Part shown: piece by piece, positions 36,176 through 49,089 of the stretch
Numbering within the stretch: the stretch's first letter is position 1
Layout of the letters: each line of letters starts with the position of its first letter
Source: Chaetorhynchus papuensis
Lineage: Eukaryota > Chordata > Aves > Passeriformes > Rhipiduridae
DNA: 64,000 bases
Assembly (NCBI GenBank): GCA_013396525.1
Contig: VWYX01000291.1
Coordinates: forward strand, 124,001 to 188,000
Reading direction: 5' to 3'
Notes under the pieces: generated by a model
What the model saw: only the letters and a program-made list of their open reading frames with translations
Told to the model about the DNA's origin: nothing
Database searches by the model: none
Program-made: the position numbers and the translations under genes

Positions 36176-36584
36176 AGCAGGCAGGGGGTGACGACTCAGC
36201 ATCAGCACCCAGGCAGCAGGCAGGGAGCTGGGCAGAGCAGCAGCCCCAGGGCAGGAGAGCTGCGGTCAGGGCCAGCTACAGGCTGCCTGACTGAGAACAT
36301 CCAAACAGCCTCTTGCCTTGCTCCTCTCTGCAGCCTTGAGAACGTGGGCGAGCAAGAGTTGGCCTGCTGCGGGCCCGCTGGGATTGTAAAAGTGTGTGGG
36401 ACAAAGAAAACTGCAGCTTTATTGATACCACTTCTGCTGGCTCAAACACCCTCTGCATTCTCTGTGCATATGTACAGACAGTCCCTCCATACTCGTGCTC
36501 CTCTGTGGAAAACCCTGTTTCTAGGAAAAGTTCATCTTGACTGTTGTGTGCACAATACTTCCTTACTCCATTAATAACAACTAT
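36176..36584. other. Non-coding; opposed open frames
   Basis: Plus frame 36188-36574 (128 codons) and minus frame 36276-36590 (104 codons) overlap almost fully and neither is recognisable, so no gene is called. Confidence 0.5.
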
Positions 36585-36655
36585 AAGCATGTTTACATAG
36601 CAGCTAGCATTTGCAAAATGTTTTACCCATTAATACATACCCTAATTATTCACGG
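36585..36655 (-). repeat. Possible MIR/L2-type SINE tail (antisense)
   Basis: 'gcaaaatgttttacccatta' with 'atacataccctaattattca' resembles the antisense of the MIR 3' region (gcgctttacatgcattaactcat). Similarity is modest. Confidence 0.35.
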
Positions 36656-38009
36656 AAAATTATTTCTTTACCCAAAATTAGCCCTTTTTGTTTCGCTTAC
36701 CTGCTTCCAATCAGATCATGATTACAGAAAACTTAATGAACCCTCTACACAGGCACACTTCATCCTGTGGCTGCCTGGTAATTGTATGATTGCTGTGAGT
36801 TTCACCATTTTCCAAAATCAAAGCACTTTTGACAGGACAAATAAATCACAAGTATATCTCTGTTATATCATGTTTTGTTTTTTTTAAAAAAAAGGCAGAT
36901 AATTTGGAACTGAAAATTGACTTTTCATAACTATCATGTAATCTTCAGGTGCTATTTATTGCTTGGCCAGCTTTCCTGACTGTAAAACCTTGTTTTTTCC
37001 CTTCAACTGCCCAATACAGATTCAACCATATATATATATACACTTTATATATATTTAGAACAGTCACGGGAAGAAAAAAGCAGCACAAAGCTCGTTGTGG
37101 GGCGAAGACCATACTGGCATCTGTTCACTTGCTGAACTGGAAGGCAATGTCTTTATTACCAAGCAGCCCTGAAAATACTCCAGTCAGAAGGCAAGAGCAT
37201 TTGGTGAAGTAGAGCACTGCTGGCAGCTTAGGCTGAAATTTGCCCCACATCATGAAGCTAAGACTGAAATGCTACCTCTAAAGCCTGTGGGGATTCCAAC
37301 CTGTGCATGCTACCCTAAAATGTACCTCGCCAGCAGAGCTCCGGGTGCTGGCTGAACAGGGTGCTCGCATTGTGCAGGAGCTGCAGAAGCAGGGCTTCAG
37401 CAAAGGGCACAGCTTGCTGTTCCCCCAGAGGAGGAAGCTTTGAAGACTTGCTTTCCAGAGATTTTCAGCCTCCCCATAGATTTAAAATGAAGAGATGAGA
37501 AGAGGGGAAGACAAAAGGCGGAGAAGAGAAGGGAATACACTCACATGAAAACATGGCCTTGCATGCTGACACTGTTGGAAAGCACCTCGTGTGAAGTCAA
37601 CAACAGGCAGAGCTAATGCTTCAAGCCCAACAGGAGCAGCCTGTTGCTGCTTGTGCAGAAAGGTGCATGTTCAGCCACTCGGCATGAAAATCCCCACAGC
37701 TGCCAGCTTTCCACCACAGCAGCTCTCAGACTGCACTGTGCACACGAGGTGCTGCTGCCAGTGAAGGCAGAGAGAAGGAGAAAAACAGCCATCATCCCTC
37801 AAAACCTCTTCATGCAAGGAAAAGGGGCAACAAGCGTGCCACACAGTACCTGGAGGGAATCCAAGCCTGCCACCTCCTAAATGAAGTTGGAGAGGACCAG
37901 GCTTGCTGCACTGAGAGCAGCTCTCAAGGGACAGCAGGCACAGGACAAAGCGTATTGTTTAGCTGTTTGACTCGGCTTGTACCATCTATTCTTCTGTCCC
38001 TGACTCACA
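36656..38009. other. Non-coding with one short stop-to-stop frame
   Basis: The plus frame 37282-37443 runs 53 codons between stops without an ATG and reads with an amphipathic, Gln/Glu/Leu-rich core (ELRVLAEQGARIVQELQKQG). It is not recognised and has no strong acceptor. The rest of the block is unique sequence. Confidence 0.45.
37028..37056. repeat. (TA)n microsatellite, interrupted
   Basis: Two TA runs separated by cacttt. Confidence 0.85.
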
Positions 38010-38170
38010 AAGCCGCAGGCGCCGTGTGGAACTCAGCCACACCAAGCCTGGTGGGACCTGCACGGGGCGGTGGTGGGGAGCAGCCCCTGGGCACATCTCC
38101 AGCCAGGGAGGGCACGAGGGGACGAGGCGGCCACGGCGTGCGCGCTCTCGTGCCCGGCCCTCCGGAAGAG
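38010..38170. other. Short GC/CpG-rich patch 2
   Basis: Repeated cg dinucleotides in a G+C-rich stretch ('ggcggccacggcgtgcgcgc' near 38119). Short for a CpG island. Overlapping frames on both strands are by-products of the composition. A promoter role is possible but unsupported. Confidence 0.35.
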
Positions 38171-40656
38171 AAGGAAACCAGCAGAGACAGGCAGCTAAGG
38201 GACAGGCAGGAGACAGGAACAAGGTCAGCACAAATGCAGGAACCCCGGTCTGAGCTGCAGACAAAGGTAATTCGACAAGCAGCTCTAAACTCCCGAGTGA
38301 GCAAGGGTTTTATTGGGAGAGCTCCCAGCGGGAAGTAAGCAGAGGCTCCAGGTCTGGCACCACTCCGGCCATCAAGGCTGGGTGTTGTCCAGACTTGCAG
38401 AGGGAGATCCCAAGCTCAGGCTTTGGGTGGCCAGGTGGAGCCAAGCCTTGGGAAAGCGGCGACACAGTCATCGGGACGTCTGGAGCGTCCCAAAGTGATT
38501 TAGATGCTTGTCAGCAGGAAAAAAATAGACTTTCCTTGAATTGGGCAAACAAGCTTTTCATCTGGACACTGGCTGCTAAAAACAGGCAGCTTTTGGAGCA
38601 GTAAGGGTTGGATTTACTGTAAAACTGTCCCCTCCCTGCTCCCCATAAAGGCAAACACCCACAGCTGTAGGGGACCAGCATATATGGTGCCAGAGCAGCT
38701 GCACAGCTGTGCAGCCCCCGGGCCGCACCAGACAGCCCTGGGATTAAACCCCCACTCTCCCACCTAGGATTAAGCCCACCATTTATCAGTGGTTAATTAA
38801 CAGATTACTGGGAGGCTGAGAGAGTCTTTTCAGATAGATTGCACACCGGCCTGTTTGGCCTACAAACATAAAGCCATTGGACTCACTCTGGATCCAGGGC
38901 TATTTCACAGGGCAGTGGGAAGTGCACATAATCACCGAAACTTGACAATTGCAACATTTTTCACAGATTTTTCCCACCAGAAAACATTATATGGGCTTTA
39001 AAGGTCTCCTCCTTTGAAAGGCTGAGAGTAGAACAGACACAAAACTGTTGATACTGAGGTTTTACTGGAAACATGGTTTGCAATTAATTGAAATTTTTCA
39101 TGAAAACTGTTTACTTTCTCTGGAAAAGTTTGGCTTTCGTTCAAAAGTGAATGGAAAGTTTTCCCTTCTTTCTTTTTTTCCCCCCTCAACAGAAAAGATT
39201 ATTTGCATGTGTTCTGGTACTCCAGTACCTCCTGGGAAATGGAATCAAACATCTCAGGTGGGGAGGTGGCTGAGGGGTAGCATGGCAGGCATTGCCCTGG
39301 TAGGAGGTCACTGAGGAGGTCAACAGAAAGGTTCCCAGAACACCAGCATGACTCTGGGTGACATCAGAAAAATGAACCAGCTGGGATACAGCCTAATAAC
39401 TTTTTATGGTGTTTCAAAATTTTCTCTGGAAAGGGCGGCGAAAACGGCCAAAGTATTTATGAAAAATAATAATGAGTCTCACCTTCCCCTAATTTTCTTA
39501 ATGTAGGCCAGAAATTTCTGTCACTGGAAAATAATTATAGCAAGTGAAATGCCTTCTCCTTTCCCTGCTTTACCCAATCTGCCCACCTGAGGAGCTGGAG
39601 GGACAGAGTCAAGTAAGCCACCCAGAGAACTGGTGTTCCAACACTTCTGTACCTCCAGGCACACTTAACTAGTTTTCAATTGACATCCTAGACTGCTCAA
39701 AAAAGAACAAGCCAGCCTGGAAACAGATGTGCTCCAAACACCACAGGAGAACAAGATCTGGACCCCGTTAAAAGACAAAAGGGGAGGTTTTCCTGATTTC
39801 AGAAGCACTAGCATGCAGCTCAGAATGAGCACAGACTTCACAGAAGCTGCAAAGAGTCACAGGCAAGTTCTACTCTGAACTCTGATCTGGGGATGAGAGT
39901 TATCCAGTGCTGTAAAGGATCAATTTCCTTATTACTTTTATGAAATGGTATCTTGCAGGACCCCACCAAGGACATAGCTGTAAAATACAGAGCTCATCTT
40001 TAGAATTCCATAAAATAGGTTGAATCCTCTTTTACAGAAAAAATATGGATTTGGAGTCCACAAACTGCTTTACAAACTCATGTTAATTCTGTTGTAAGTC
40101 ATTTAGGAAAGAGTGCTGCAAAAGACATAGACAAAAATAGAAGCACTCCAATTAATTCTTTTCTATAGAAGCCATTTGTGACTTCTGGAGCAAAATGGCT
40201 TGACATTTTCAAAATTCTATTAGTAATTTTATGCCACTGTATTTTCACAATTTCAAAAATTATGAAGTGTTGCACAAGGTCACTGCAGAAATGCTCCGTT
40301 TCATCCTCCAAAATTCTTATTTCTCTGTTTCTTGACTTCAAGAGATCAGTCTGTGCTTCTCCAGACACAAATTGCTTGCTTTAATGGATGAAACTCAGTG
40401 CATCCTCGCTTCTCCTGCACTGGCTTCCCCTCAAGTGAAGTTGATACTGCACCCAGAGATTTCCCTGGGAACAAGCTCTCCCTGCACTTGGCACCATGCT
40501 AGTTAAACTTGAGCAGCATTGGAGTTTGGTGCTAACAGGCAACCCAGCATGAAATAGGACTGTTGAAAAAAACCTCCAAACTTGTTTATTTTATAGAGTC
40601 AAATTTTGGAAATTCTGTCCTGGTTTCCCCTGGCTATTCCTTAAAAAGAACAAAAA
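38171..40656. other. Unique non-coding sequence
   Basis: No gene recognised. 'tgctttacaaactcatgtta' at about 40067 faintly resembles the antisense tail of MIR/L2 elements but is too short to call. The segment 38.76-39.19 kb is repeat-free and AT-balanced. Confidence 0.5.
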
Positions 40657-40682
40657 GGAGGGTGGAGGTAGAGGCGGGGGGG
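40657..40682 (+). other. G-rich run, possible G-quadruplex
   Basis: Alternating G-runs (ggagggtggagg, gaggcggggggg) on the plus strand could allow a two-tetrad quadruplex. It lies about 100 bases before CpG-rich patch 3. Confidence 0.4.
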
Positions 40683-40784
40683 AAGAATGCATCAGCTACG
40701 GAGTAAACAGTTTGGAAGCCAAACAAAATTGGCTGGTGAGTGCACATTGTGATTCACAGAGGGAAGGCTTTTTTTAAACTCCAG

Positions 40785-40925
40785 GAGCCGCGGAGCAAGG
40801 ACAGCCATGCAGTCATCTTCCTGTGCGAAACAAAAGCTCCGGGCCGGCGAGGTGCAGCACGGCGTGCGGGACAATGGGGACACAGAGCATTACCTCAGGG
40901 CTGCATGTGCCACGCCGGCACTGGC
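40785..40925. other. Short GC/CpG-rich patch 3
   Basis: CpG-bearing blocks such as gagccgcggagc, 'ctccgggccggcgaggtg' and 'cacggcgtgcggg' within about 140 bases. No first exon or core promoter motif recognised. Confidence 0.35.
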
Positions 40926-43900
40926 CTGATGGTTCCAAGCCAGGCTTTTAATATCAGGGTTTGGTGATTCAAGCCCTGCTCCCTCTCGAGGGCTCCGAGT
41001 GCTACAGATCATTCCTATTTGGGGATCATACCTTATCTAAGTCCATTACTGCCTCTGCCTAATATAAACAGTGTCTCACTCCGTGCAAGGTCTGTGCATT
41101 GAAAGTTTTCTTAAACCAAGGAAACCTGGAATAAATACCTCATTGTCTTGAGGGCTTTATCACAGTGGTATGAAAGAAAAAAAATGTGTGACTGTTTTCC
41201 AGCAATAAAGTTCTTTTAGTCTCAGGAATTATAGTTTTGATTTGTAAATTCATTGCTCTCACAGTCAGGACTTCACACTTGACCGGAGTAGCTGATATAC
41301 TGTGAAGACTCTGATCTGGCATGCAGTCTGCAAACAGTCTGTCTGACATGAAAGGAAGAGAGAGGCACTTCACCCATGATTTTTACATTTTTAACTTAGA
41401 AGGATCTAAAAGTTTAAAACTTTGTCTTTTGAAACAGGGAAAAAAAATAAGATTAGACATCACCAAGAAGTTTCACAAACTTGTCTCCAAACTGCCACAG
41501 TGCTGCTGTCAGGGGAAATTAATTCTGTTCTTGAAAAAGTCAAACACTGGGTTTCGAATGAGAAATTACTCTTACGAAATGTTCTTTCCTTCTTTCTTTT
41601 ATAAAAAGTCCTTCAAAATTGACTGAATCTGAATGGAATGCTCCATTTCATTCAAAACTTTCGTCTTTCTTGTTTTACATCGTGGCTTGCAATTTTGGAA
41701 GTGATGACATACTCAGGGCTGTAGCAGTGGAGAACTGCAGAATTTCCCGTGTCTCTGGCAGCACACTCTATTTTGCTAAATCCCACCTAAGCCCACCGCC
41801 TGCTTCTCTGTGCTGCCACAGGGCAGGATACCAGGCAAGGTGGGCCTCTGGCTTTTCTCTCCCACCCACATCCCTCCCCTCTGCTGTGCTGACAGCTAAA
41901 TCCAGATTTTCATCCGTGCTCATGAGTGTGGGCAGGTATGGGTTCACTGTCAGTTCCCTGAGCTCCTGCATGACGGAACAAAGTGGGAACAGCCAGACCG
42001 TCCCAGGCTTCACCTCCTTCCCACACTGACAAATTGGTCTCCTAGCCCATGCTCTGTTCAAGGGGAGAGAGCTGACAAGGGCATTAAGCACCACTAAGCT
42101 CTGGCATTACTTAGGAGGGTTTCTGGGCAGCCCTAACCTTGAGTACACAGCAGGGACCATGCTGGTCTGCACCCTCTCTTGAGCAACAAACCAAGCAGCC
42201 TCTGCCCACTGCTGAGTGGGGCAAATGGCAGGTTAAGTCTCTAGATAAAAGCCTCACAGGTTCTTGCCTGAAAACCACTGTACTCTGAAATGCCCAGGCC
42301 AGAAACTCATTCTGATTCAAACCACAAGTTATGTGCTGGAGATGGAGCCAAAGGGATTCCCAAGCACCTTGCCCATCAGCCATGCTAGGACAGCTGCCAG
42401 GTATAACTAACATTTTGCATACTTCAGCTTTTGCCATGGCCTGACTGACTCCAGCAAGAGCGGTGTCTCCAGCCCCACACCGCCAGGGCAAAGTGCAAAT
42501 AGCCAAACATCCTAAATTGTGTCTGGGCTGGGAGCAGTGAAATCCCACCCAAGCGGGATCCATCTGTCAGGTTTCCAGCCCAAACAGGAATGCCGGCTGG
42601 ACAGATTGGGTTTTAGCTGAAAGATGTATCTCGGCAGTGTGGACAAACATGAGCAGTCCCTGGAGCAGGCGGAAGCAGCGGGCAGAAAGGCTCGGGAGCG
42701 CTGGTCCTGCCGAGGATGGACTTGTGACACGAAACAACAAACAGGGTGTCTGGTGAGCTTGGCATAACAACCCAGGCACATGTGAAGGAAGAATCACTCT
42801 AAACACAAGAATGGGACCAGAGGAGTTGATTTCAATGGTTTATTGTAAGAAAGCTCCTTAGATTACACAGATTAAAATCTTCATGGAAACACTTCTGGAG
42901 ACTGTGTGTTGCTCAGCTTCCTGCACAAGGCACTGCTTGGTCATGACTACGTGGAATAGCAAACTTAGAGGAGGGGGGTTTATTAGTTTATTATTATTAC
43001 AAGAATACAGAGCTCGTCTATCTCTATATTGATTTCCTCTTACACTGGAGGAAAGTAAATCTCTGCTTCAGAGTAACCCACAAGTGAACGAAAAGACAGA
43101 GTGAAGTGAGGAGTAGGCATTCAGCAGAGATTTTCCCCTCAGTTCCTGCAAAACACAGCCTGGGACTATCAGGCTGGAGAAGGGGAACAGCCAGGCTGCA
43201 GTTTTTCCTAGCTCCACAATTAAAAAGAATAACCTGAATTATTCAGCTGTGGGATATGGGAAGGAGTTCAGACTTCGCAAGTCAGCCTGCTCCTTAGTAC
43301 AATTCCTTCACCCCAGCAGTGCAGAAGCCAGAAGATGAATGGCTGGTGCTGAGGTTGCATGTGATGGCACAAGCTCCCAGTGTGAGCTTGAAGCTCTTCT
43401 ATGATGCCCCTGAGATCCTTCTAGGGAAGAAGAGCTCTGCTCACTGTGGTCTGCTTGGTGAAAAAGCTTTAATTTTTTTGTGACTACAATGTGCCCAGTG
43501 AGTGTAATTATGTTGAATTCCACCGCTGCTTTCACCCGGAGCAAGAGAGCAGATTGAGCAATGAACACTAGAAGTAAAAACCCAGTGCCTCGTACTTGAT
43601 GTACTCACTGCACTGAGTTCCATGGGCCACAGGGACACAGGGCATGTCCTTCCACTGCAGCTGGGACAGGGAAGAGGAAACCACTCTCTGGAGAAGCTTC
43701 TCTCTCCTCAGTGGCTATAGAAGGAGCCAAGAACAACCAGTTCACACGAGATGTTTAGTTTTTAGAGGGCCAAGGTCAGACATGGAGTATGCTGGGCACG
43801 CTGGCTTGTGAGGTTGGAGTGTCCACAGCTGAACTGTGCTAAACTCAGCTGAGAGGCCACAGAGAGCTGAGTGAGGGGTCAGCTGGTGAGCAACTGGGAT

Positions 43901-45249
43901 ATCATGGGCAGGGAAAAAAAAGACAGGGGGAGTGGCAGACTTGGACCAAAGCAAAAAGCAAAAAATGTGATAAATAGAGGGGGGAAATAATTTTTACTAA
44001 ACCTTAAATCCAGAGTTTCCTTTTGCTTTTATGTTCTTTAACTCTGCAAATGTGGCTTTTTATCGTGCCTGTTTCTAAATGAAAAATCTCCTTTCAAAGT
44101 GAAAAGCCAAAACCCTTCAGTTTGCAGTTATCCAGGGGAAAAGGTCTGGTGCATTAAAATCCCACTCTGTGTTCCAAACTGCTTATCAAATTTTGCATGA
44201 TTCTGGAAGTCAGTCCAGCCGCTCTGAAACTTCCTATTTCATTTATCTTCCCTGTCCGACCATGTTCTCCATTTCTCTCATACTTTTGTCCTTGTTTTCA
44301 GTAATGCAGCTCCATGGGGCTGCAATTCACAGTCCCCAGGCATCACCCAGCAAGTGGGGCTCAACCTTAACAATGTCTGTGGGTACTCCCTGGTCCAAAT
44401 GCTCTCTGATAACACAATTATTTTGCAAAGTGCTGCTGGCAGCAGGAGTTAGCTTCAGTTATATAACTTTTAAAATTAGCAGCCCCACAACCTTGTACCC
44501 ATACATGGTTACATGCTCCTTCATGTCCTCCTGAGGCAGCATTTCTCTCCCACTGAATGGACATGTAAAACTGCTATCTTGGAGTGAAGTATTCATCTGA
44601 GGAAATACAAGAAACTTGAATCTAAAGTATCAAAACTGCAAATAAAACACCAAACTCACCACATATCCGGCAATATCATGTTTAAATGTTTTTGCCCCCA
44701 GCTCTACCCGAGAAAATGGGGATAAAACTACCCTTAAAGACATGAGGTCAGAAAATGACATGTCTATCAAAGCTGTCATCTGAGGGGTTGTGTTCAAGTA
44801 TTCAAGCTCCTGCCTGCAATCAGATGGGACATGAAAGGTTTGGAGGGCATTAATGAGAGCTGTGATTCCACCTGACCCCACCACCCACCCCGCAGGAGAC
44901 ATGGCTCTGCACGCACGTGGTGGTGGCCAGCCCTGTGACCTTCATGCCATGATGGCCATTGGCTCCTTCTTGGACAATTTGGACATAGGGGCACAGGGAC
45001 AGCAAGACGTTTAGCCAGGTGCCACAGGAATTACGAGGAGCCCTGCAATGTGAGGGTAATTTTTCTCATCGAGCAGAAATTATGTTTTCTTTCAAGCCCC
45101 TTGTCCCAGAAGAGCAGGAGCTACTAAAAGGCCAAAGATTTGTACACATGAGCTGATACTGCAAACTTCCAATTAAAACCTTTTCTTCACAGGAGATGTC
45201 ATTCCAGATCCATCACCTGCCAGAAAACGAAAACACCAGTGAAATACTA
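40926..45249. other. Unique non-coding sequence
   Basis: No repeat family or gene recognised. The longest frames (41619-42029 plus, 136 codons; 42111-42563 minus, 150 codons) have no recognisable domain. Confidence 0.5.
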
Positions 45250-45610
45250 CAATTTAAAATGCAAATAGTTATGTTATACTTTTGCCAGAGAGAGAATCAC
45301 TTTTGAGTGGTTTCCAGGAGTTACGTGGCTTACGGAGTCATTGGAAACAGGCAGAAAATTATAACATGATTATGGCTAATGATTTAAGTTGCGAGGGGGG
45401 TGAGCAATTAATTTTTATTATGTTTATCAACATCTTTGGTCACAATGTTGAAAATGTTTTGTTGTGACCCAGGAAATTGAAAAGCCATTTGTGGCAGCAT
45501 GTGTGAGTAACATATGGAATTAAGTATTTGTACATGTTTTATGTTATTATATCCTAGCATGTGACTTATGAATTCTTGTAATTGTCTTATTAGGCCAGTT
45601 TGAGTTTCCA
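45250..45610. promoter_or_regulatory. Candidate conserved enhancer-like element C
   Basis: About 360 bases of repeat-free, AT-rich sequence with many homeodomain-type cores: 'catgattatggctaatgatt' near 45364 and 'gcaattaatttttattatg' near 45404. No coding frame of interest. One of the strongest candidates in the window by texture. Confidence 0.35.
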
Positions 45611-46380
45611 ACAGCACCTATGCTGCAGTTTTAAAGATGTTTGGTTTGGAAGGAAATATGAAATGCAAAAACATATGGATCACTTTATAATGTATCGAAA
45701 GCATACAGTAAAAATTTGGCTTTCATTACTGCATTAGCATGGATCTAGATATGCGCTCAATGTTGAGACTTGGTCACTCGTGTGTTTATGACATTCAGAG
45801 CTGCTTTGTGTTAGCGTGGATATACATCCACTCTGCTGGACATACAGCACAACTCTCCACTGAATATTCCTTTTGGCAAACACTGTAAGATCCAGGATAA
45901 CTGAAACCAGGGCTTGTTACTGGTGAAATAAATATGCTTCCAGCCAGCTCTCCCCACCATCTCTCCACTTCACATGTCTCCTCCATCCTGCAATTCTGCA
46001 CTGTGGTAGCATTTTGCTACTTTGATTGGGTGACTGAGACTTCCCTAACACAAGTGAGATAAATTCAGAGGGACAAGGATGACAAGGACAGAAAACTTTC
46101 TTGGAAGACTCCTGTTTTCCACTAATGGAAATGTTCCAGCACTGTGGGTAGGATTTAGTTAGCACTAGGAAGTGTCTTCTCACATGAAAAGGACACATGA
46201 CGCTGTGAGTGCATAGGAGGTGTAAATGGAAGCTCTGTGTGGGTGAGTGCAGCTGGTGTGGGTGAGGACTGTTTCTCTCACGGCCAGGGCACCTCACTGC
46301 AATGGAGAGCTGGTGGAGTCATGTCTGGTACACAAAACAGATGGTCTGACTGCAAGCAAAATGTATGAACTTTGTCATCA
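45611..46380. other. Unique non-coding sequence
   Basis: Nothing recognised. The minus frame 45917-46297 (126 codons) has no family match. Confidence 0.5.
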
Positions 46381-46395
46381 TTCCCTCTAGTGGTT
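46381..46395 (-). promoter_or_regulatory. CTCF-like motif
   Basis: Minus-strand aaccactagagggaa fits the CTCF core CCASYAGRKGGC at all positions but one (A in place of the last C). CTCF binds such sites as an insulator or loop anchor. Occupancy is unknown. Confidence 0.35.
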
Positions 46396-48394
46396 AAACC
46401 CACTTAACGCTGAAAAAGTTTAAGCATTAAGCTTCATCTCTCCTCTCAAACAAGGCAGACTCACAATTTCTGCACTGAAGGTCATGGTCCTAATCCCAGT
46501 GGTGGCTCAAGTAGTGTCATTTACAGGAACACACTCCCCTAAGAAATCTCTTGAGCACTGCTGGGTTCCTAGTAATATTCAGGAACTGAATGTCATACCT
46601 TGCACTACAACACCCAGCCTTTGTGATGGCCTAGAAAGAGTCTTCCTGGGATACTTCCAGGATGACACTGGATTTTGCAGAGACAGTAAAAAGCCCAGCA
46701 AGTGAGAGTTTATTTGGTGCTGAACACATCTCCATAGCCAGATTAGAGCAGCAGTAGGACAACAGCAGCTCAAGGAATGCTGTGGGTTTTGCCTGCTGAG
46801 GCCATGTGGCAAAGCACTGTGCTGGTCATCACTCTTTCTGCTGCAAATGCTTTCACCAGTCAAACCCACCGCACCAAAGACTGTTTGAAGGGCTGCAGCT
46901 GCCTCGATTTGCCAGCACGTTTACATGGTGGTGACAACAGCATATGGGCACCTCCACCGAGAGCACCTCGCACTGGTGACTGCTGGCAGGGAGGCACCGC
47001 AGCTGGTGGCCTCCGTGTAAACAAAGCAGCCAGGATGGAGACATGCTGAACTCTGTATTTGTCCCTGGAGGCACAGGGACAACTTCCTCCTGAGCTGCTG
47101 ACATTACCCTTCCCATAGCTCTTTCACCCACAACAAAAAGAAACAGTTGCTGTTGAGTATAATTACAACTGGGTGTTTCCAAACAAGGCATGTTGACAAG
47201 TTCCCATAAATCCGAAATTTGGAGAGTTGGGCATCTTTACATTATTAGCAGCATTTAGGAAAAAAAAATTTGTAAGTACTACAGGTTTAATGGAACCAAA
47301 TTTTAATTACTTCTATCTTATAAACTATTCAACAGGTTTACTTGTAAATTCTCAGCAAGAACATCCTTCGCCTGCAGGAATAATGCTGAATTTGCAGAGG
47401 ATGGCTTATATTTCTCTAGAAGGCTCAGATCATAACTTTAGGTACAAAGTAAAACCCTGTCTCCTTCTGGATCTCCAGGCAAGATCTCCGTGACACTCCT
47501 GTTACCAGTGGTGCATAATGATGGTAAAATGGTCTCAGCCCTACTGACAGGATGGGCCACCAGCAGTGTGGGGAAATCACAGGTATTTATCTTGTGCCTG
47601 ACAGAACATGTCTAATAAAACCCCACAGCCATATTTAGAAACCAAACTAACTCTGTATAGACTCCAGTCAAGGAGTGAGGACAATATCAGGCTGAGTGGG
47701 TACCCCATCAACACAAATCAGTGCTCCCTGGTGGGATTTGTTCCATTGGTAAGGCCAGGTTTCATTTTCGCCCAGCCAGCTGCTGTTTGCTTGATTTGGG
47801 GAGAAAGTTTTTATTCCCAACAGAGCCTTTCTGGTGACAGCATACCTCCTCAGAGCGCTTCAGTGTGCAGCTCTGCTTTCTCCCTTAATCACAATGTAAA
47901 TTTCTTTTTGGAGAGCTTTAAAAGCAAGATAAAGGGAGCTTACTGTCAGTCCCTTTGCAGCCCTGGGGAATTGCGTGGGACCATTTCTCCTGTGCAATTT
48001 CTAGAAACACCAGAGGTTGTGACCTCAGAAGAATTGTCTTCTTTCCTTACTTCTGTTGCCTTTTTTGAAACAAAATTAAAAGCTTTAACCCCCTGAGAAT
48101 TCGGTGATTTCACACAGTTTGGCCCACTCTGATTTATACCTTTGCTAATGCAATAAACATTTTTCCTGCTGTATGACTCTTTTGGCCTGATTTTCATCAC
48201 TCACTTAGCTGTCCCAGAGTAACCATCTATGACAAATGCTTTGAAAATTGGCCCCAAATTCCCCTCTGCCTCTTGCCTCAAGGGCAGATTTGTTCTATTT
48301 GGTATAAGGCGAAAGACACAATGTACAAGTGGGCTTGTACCATTTTCCTGTGTCATCTGAACTAATTCTGAGGAGTTTTTGCACAAAATCAGTA
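46396..48394. other. Unique non-coding sequence
   Basis: The plus frame 47608-48096 (162 codons) is among the longest of the window but has no recognisable domain and is overlapped by a minus frame at 47946-48200. No repeats recognised. Confidence 0.5.
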
Positions 48395-49089
48395 AATAAC
48401 AGATTTTTACTTCACTTGTTGTTCCAGCAGGTAATTAACTACAGTTTTTGAACATGATGTGGATCTACCTGATAAAAACTATTTTAATTTTTTATGAAAT
48501 GAAAACTAAAAATAAAGAAAATTCTTTGGGATTGACCCCAAATCACCTTTTGTTTAATTCTTCATGGGTTTTTTAAAGCACTTACTTTACAGCAAACTAA
48601 ATTAAACATTTACATAGAACATTTATAAGGAAGGAACTAAAATATTTTTCTCAGAAAATGCCAGAAGGAGAGGTTTTCCATTTTTTATGAAGAGAGGGAC
48701 TTGGGCAAAAGGAGTTTGTAAATCTGATACCAATTTATATGTTTCAGTCATTCCAAGCCAGTGAAAAAATGCAACTGCTGGAAAAGTTCACATGGCTCTA
48801 TTTACACATCCATTCTGGTGACAATTTTACCCCCCATCTTGGGCTTCTGTTATTGAAAAGATCTTAGCCATGACAGAAGAAACAATGACCCTGAAGTTCA
48901 CCACAAAGACCCACAGTCTTTGCTAGTCTGAAATCTCCCCCCATTCATAATTTATCTTACCCTCAAGTCCACTAATCTGTAAACTGCAAAAACAAAGACG
49001 GTGCCCAAGAACTGTGCAAGAGATTCCAGCTCTCCGGCATGCAGGAGTTCACAGAGTCCCCTGAGATAGCCCGTGAACTCAGCAGCACA
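48395..49089. other. AT-rich non-coding sequence
   Basis: Repeat-free. 'aaagcacttactttacagc' near 48577 is faintly SINE-tail-like but not called. No open frame of note. Confidence 0.45.

Noticed and set aside
40060..40095. tgctttacaaactcatgtta as an L2/MIR tail
   Set aside because: Match limited to about 20 bases with no neighbouring block.
43605..43630. ctgagttccatggg resembles miR-146
   Set aside because: Differs within the mature sequence and no complementary arm follows.
47608..48096. 162-codon plus frame
   Set aside because: No domain recognised; a minus frame overlaps its end; composition not distinctive.
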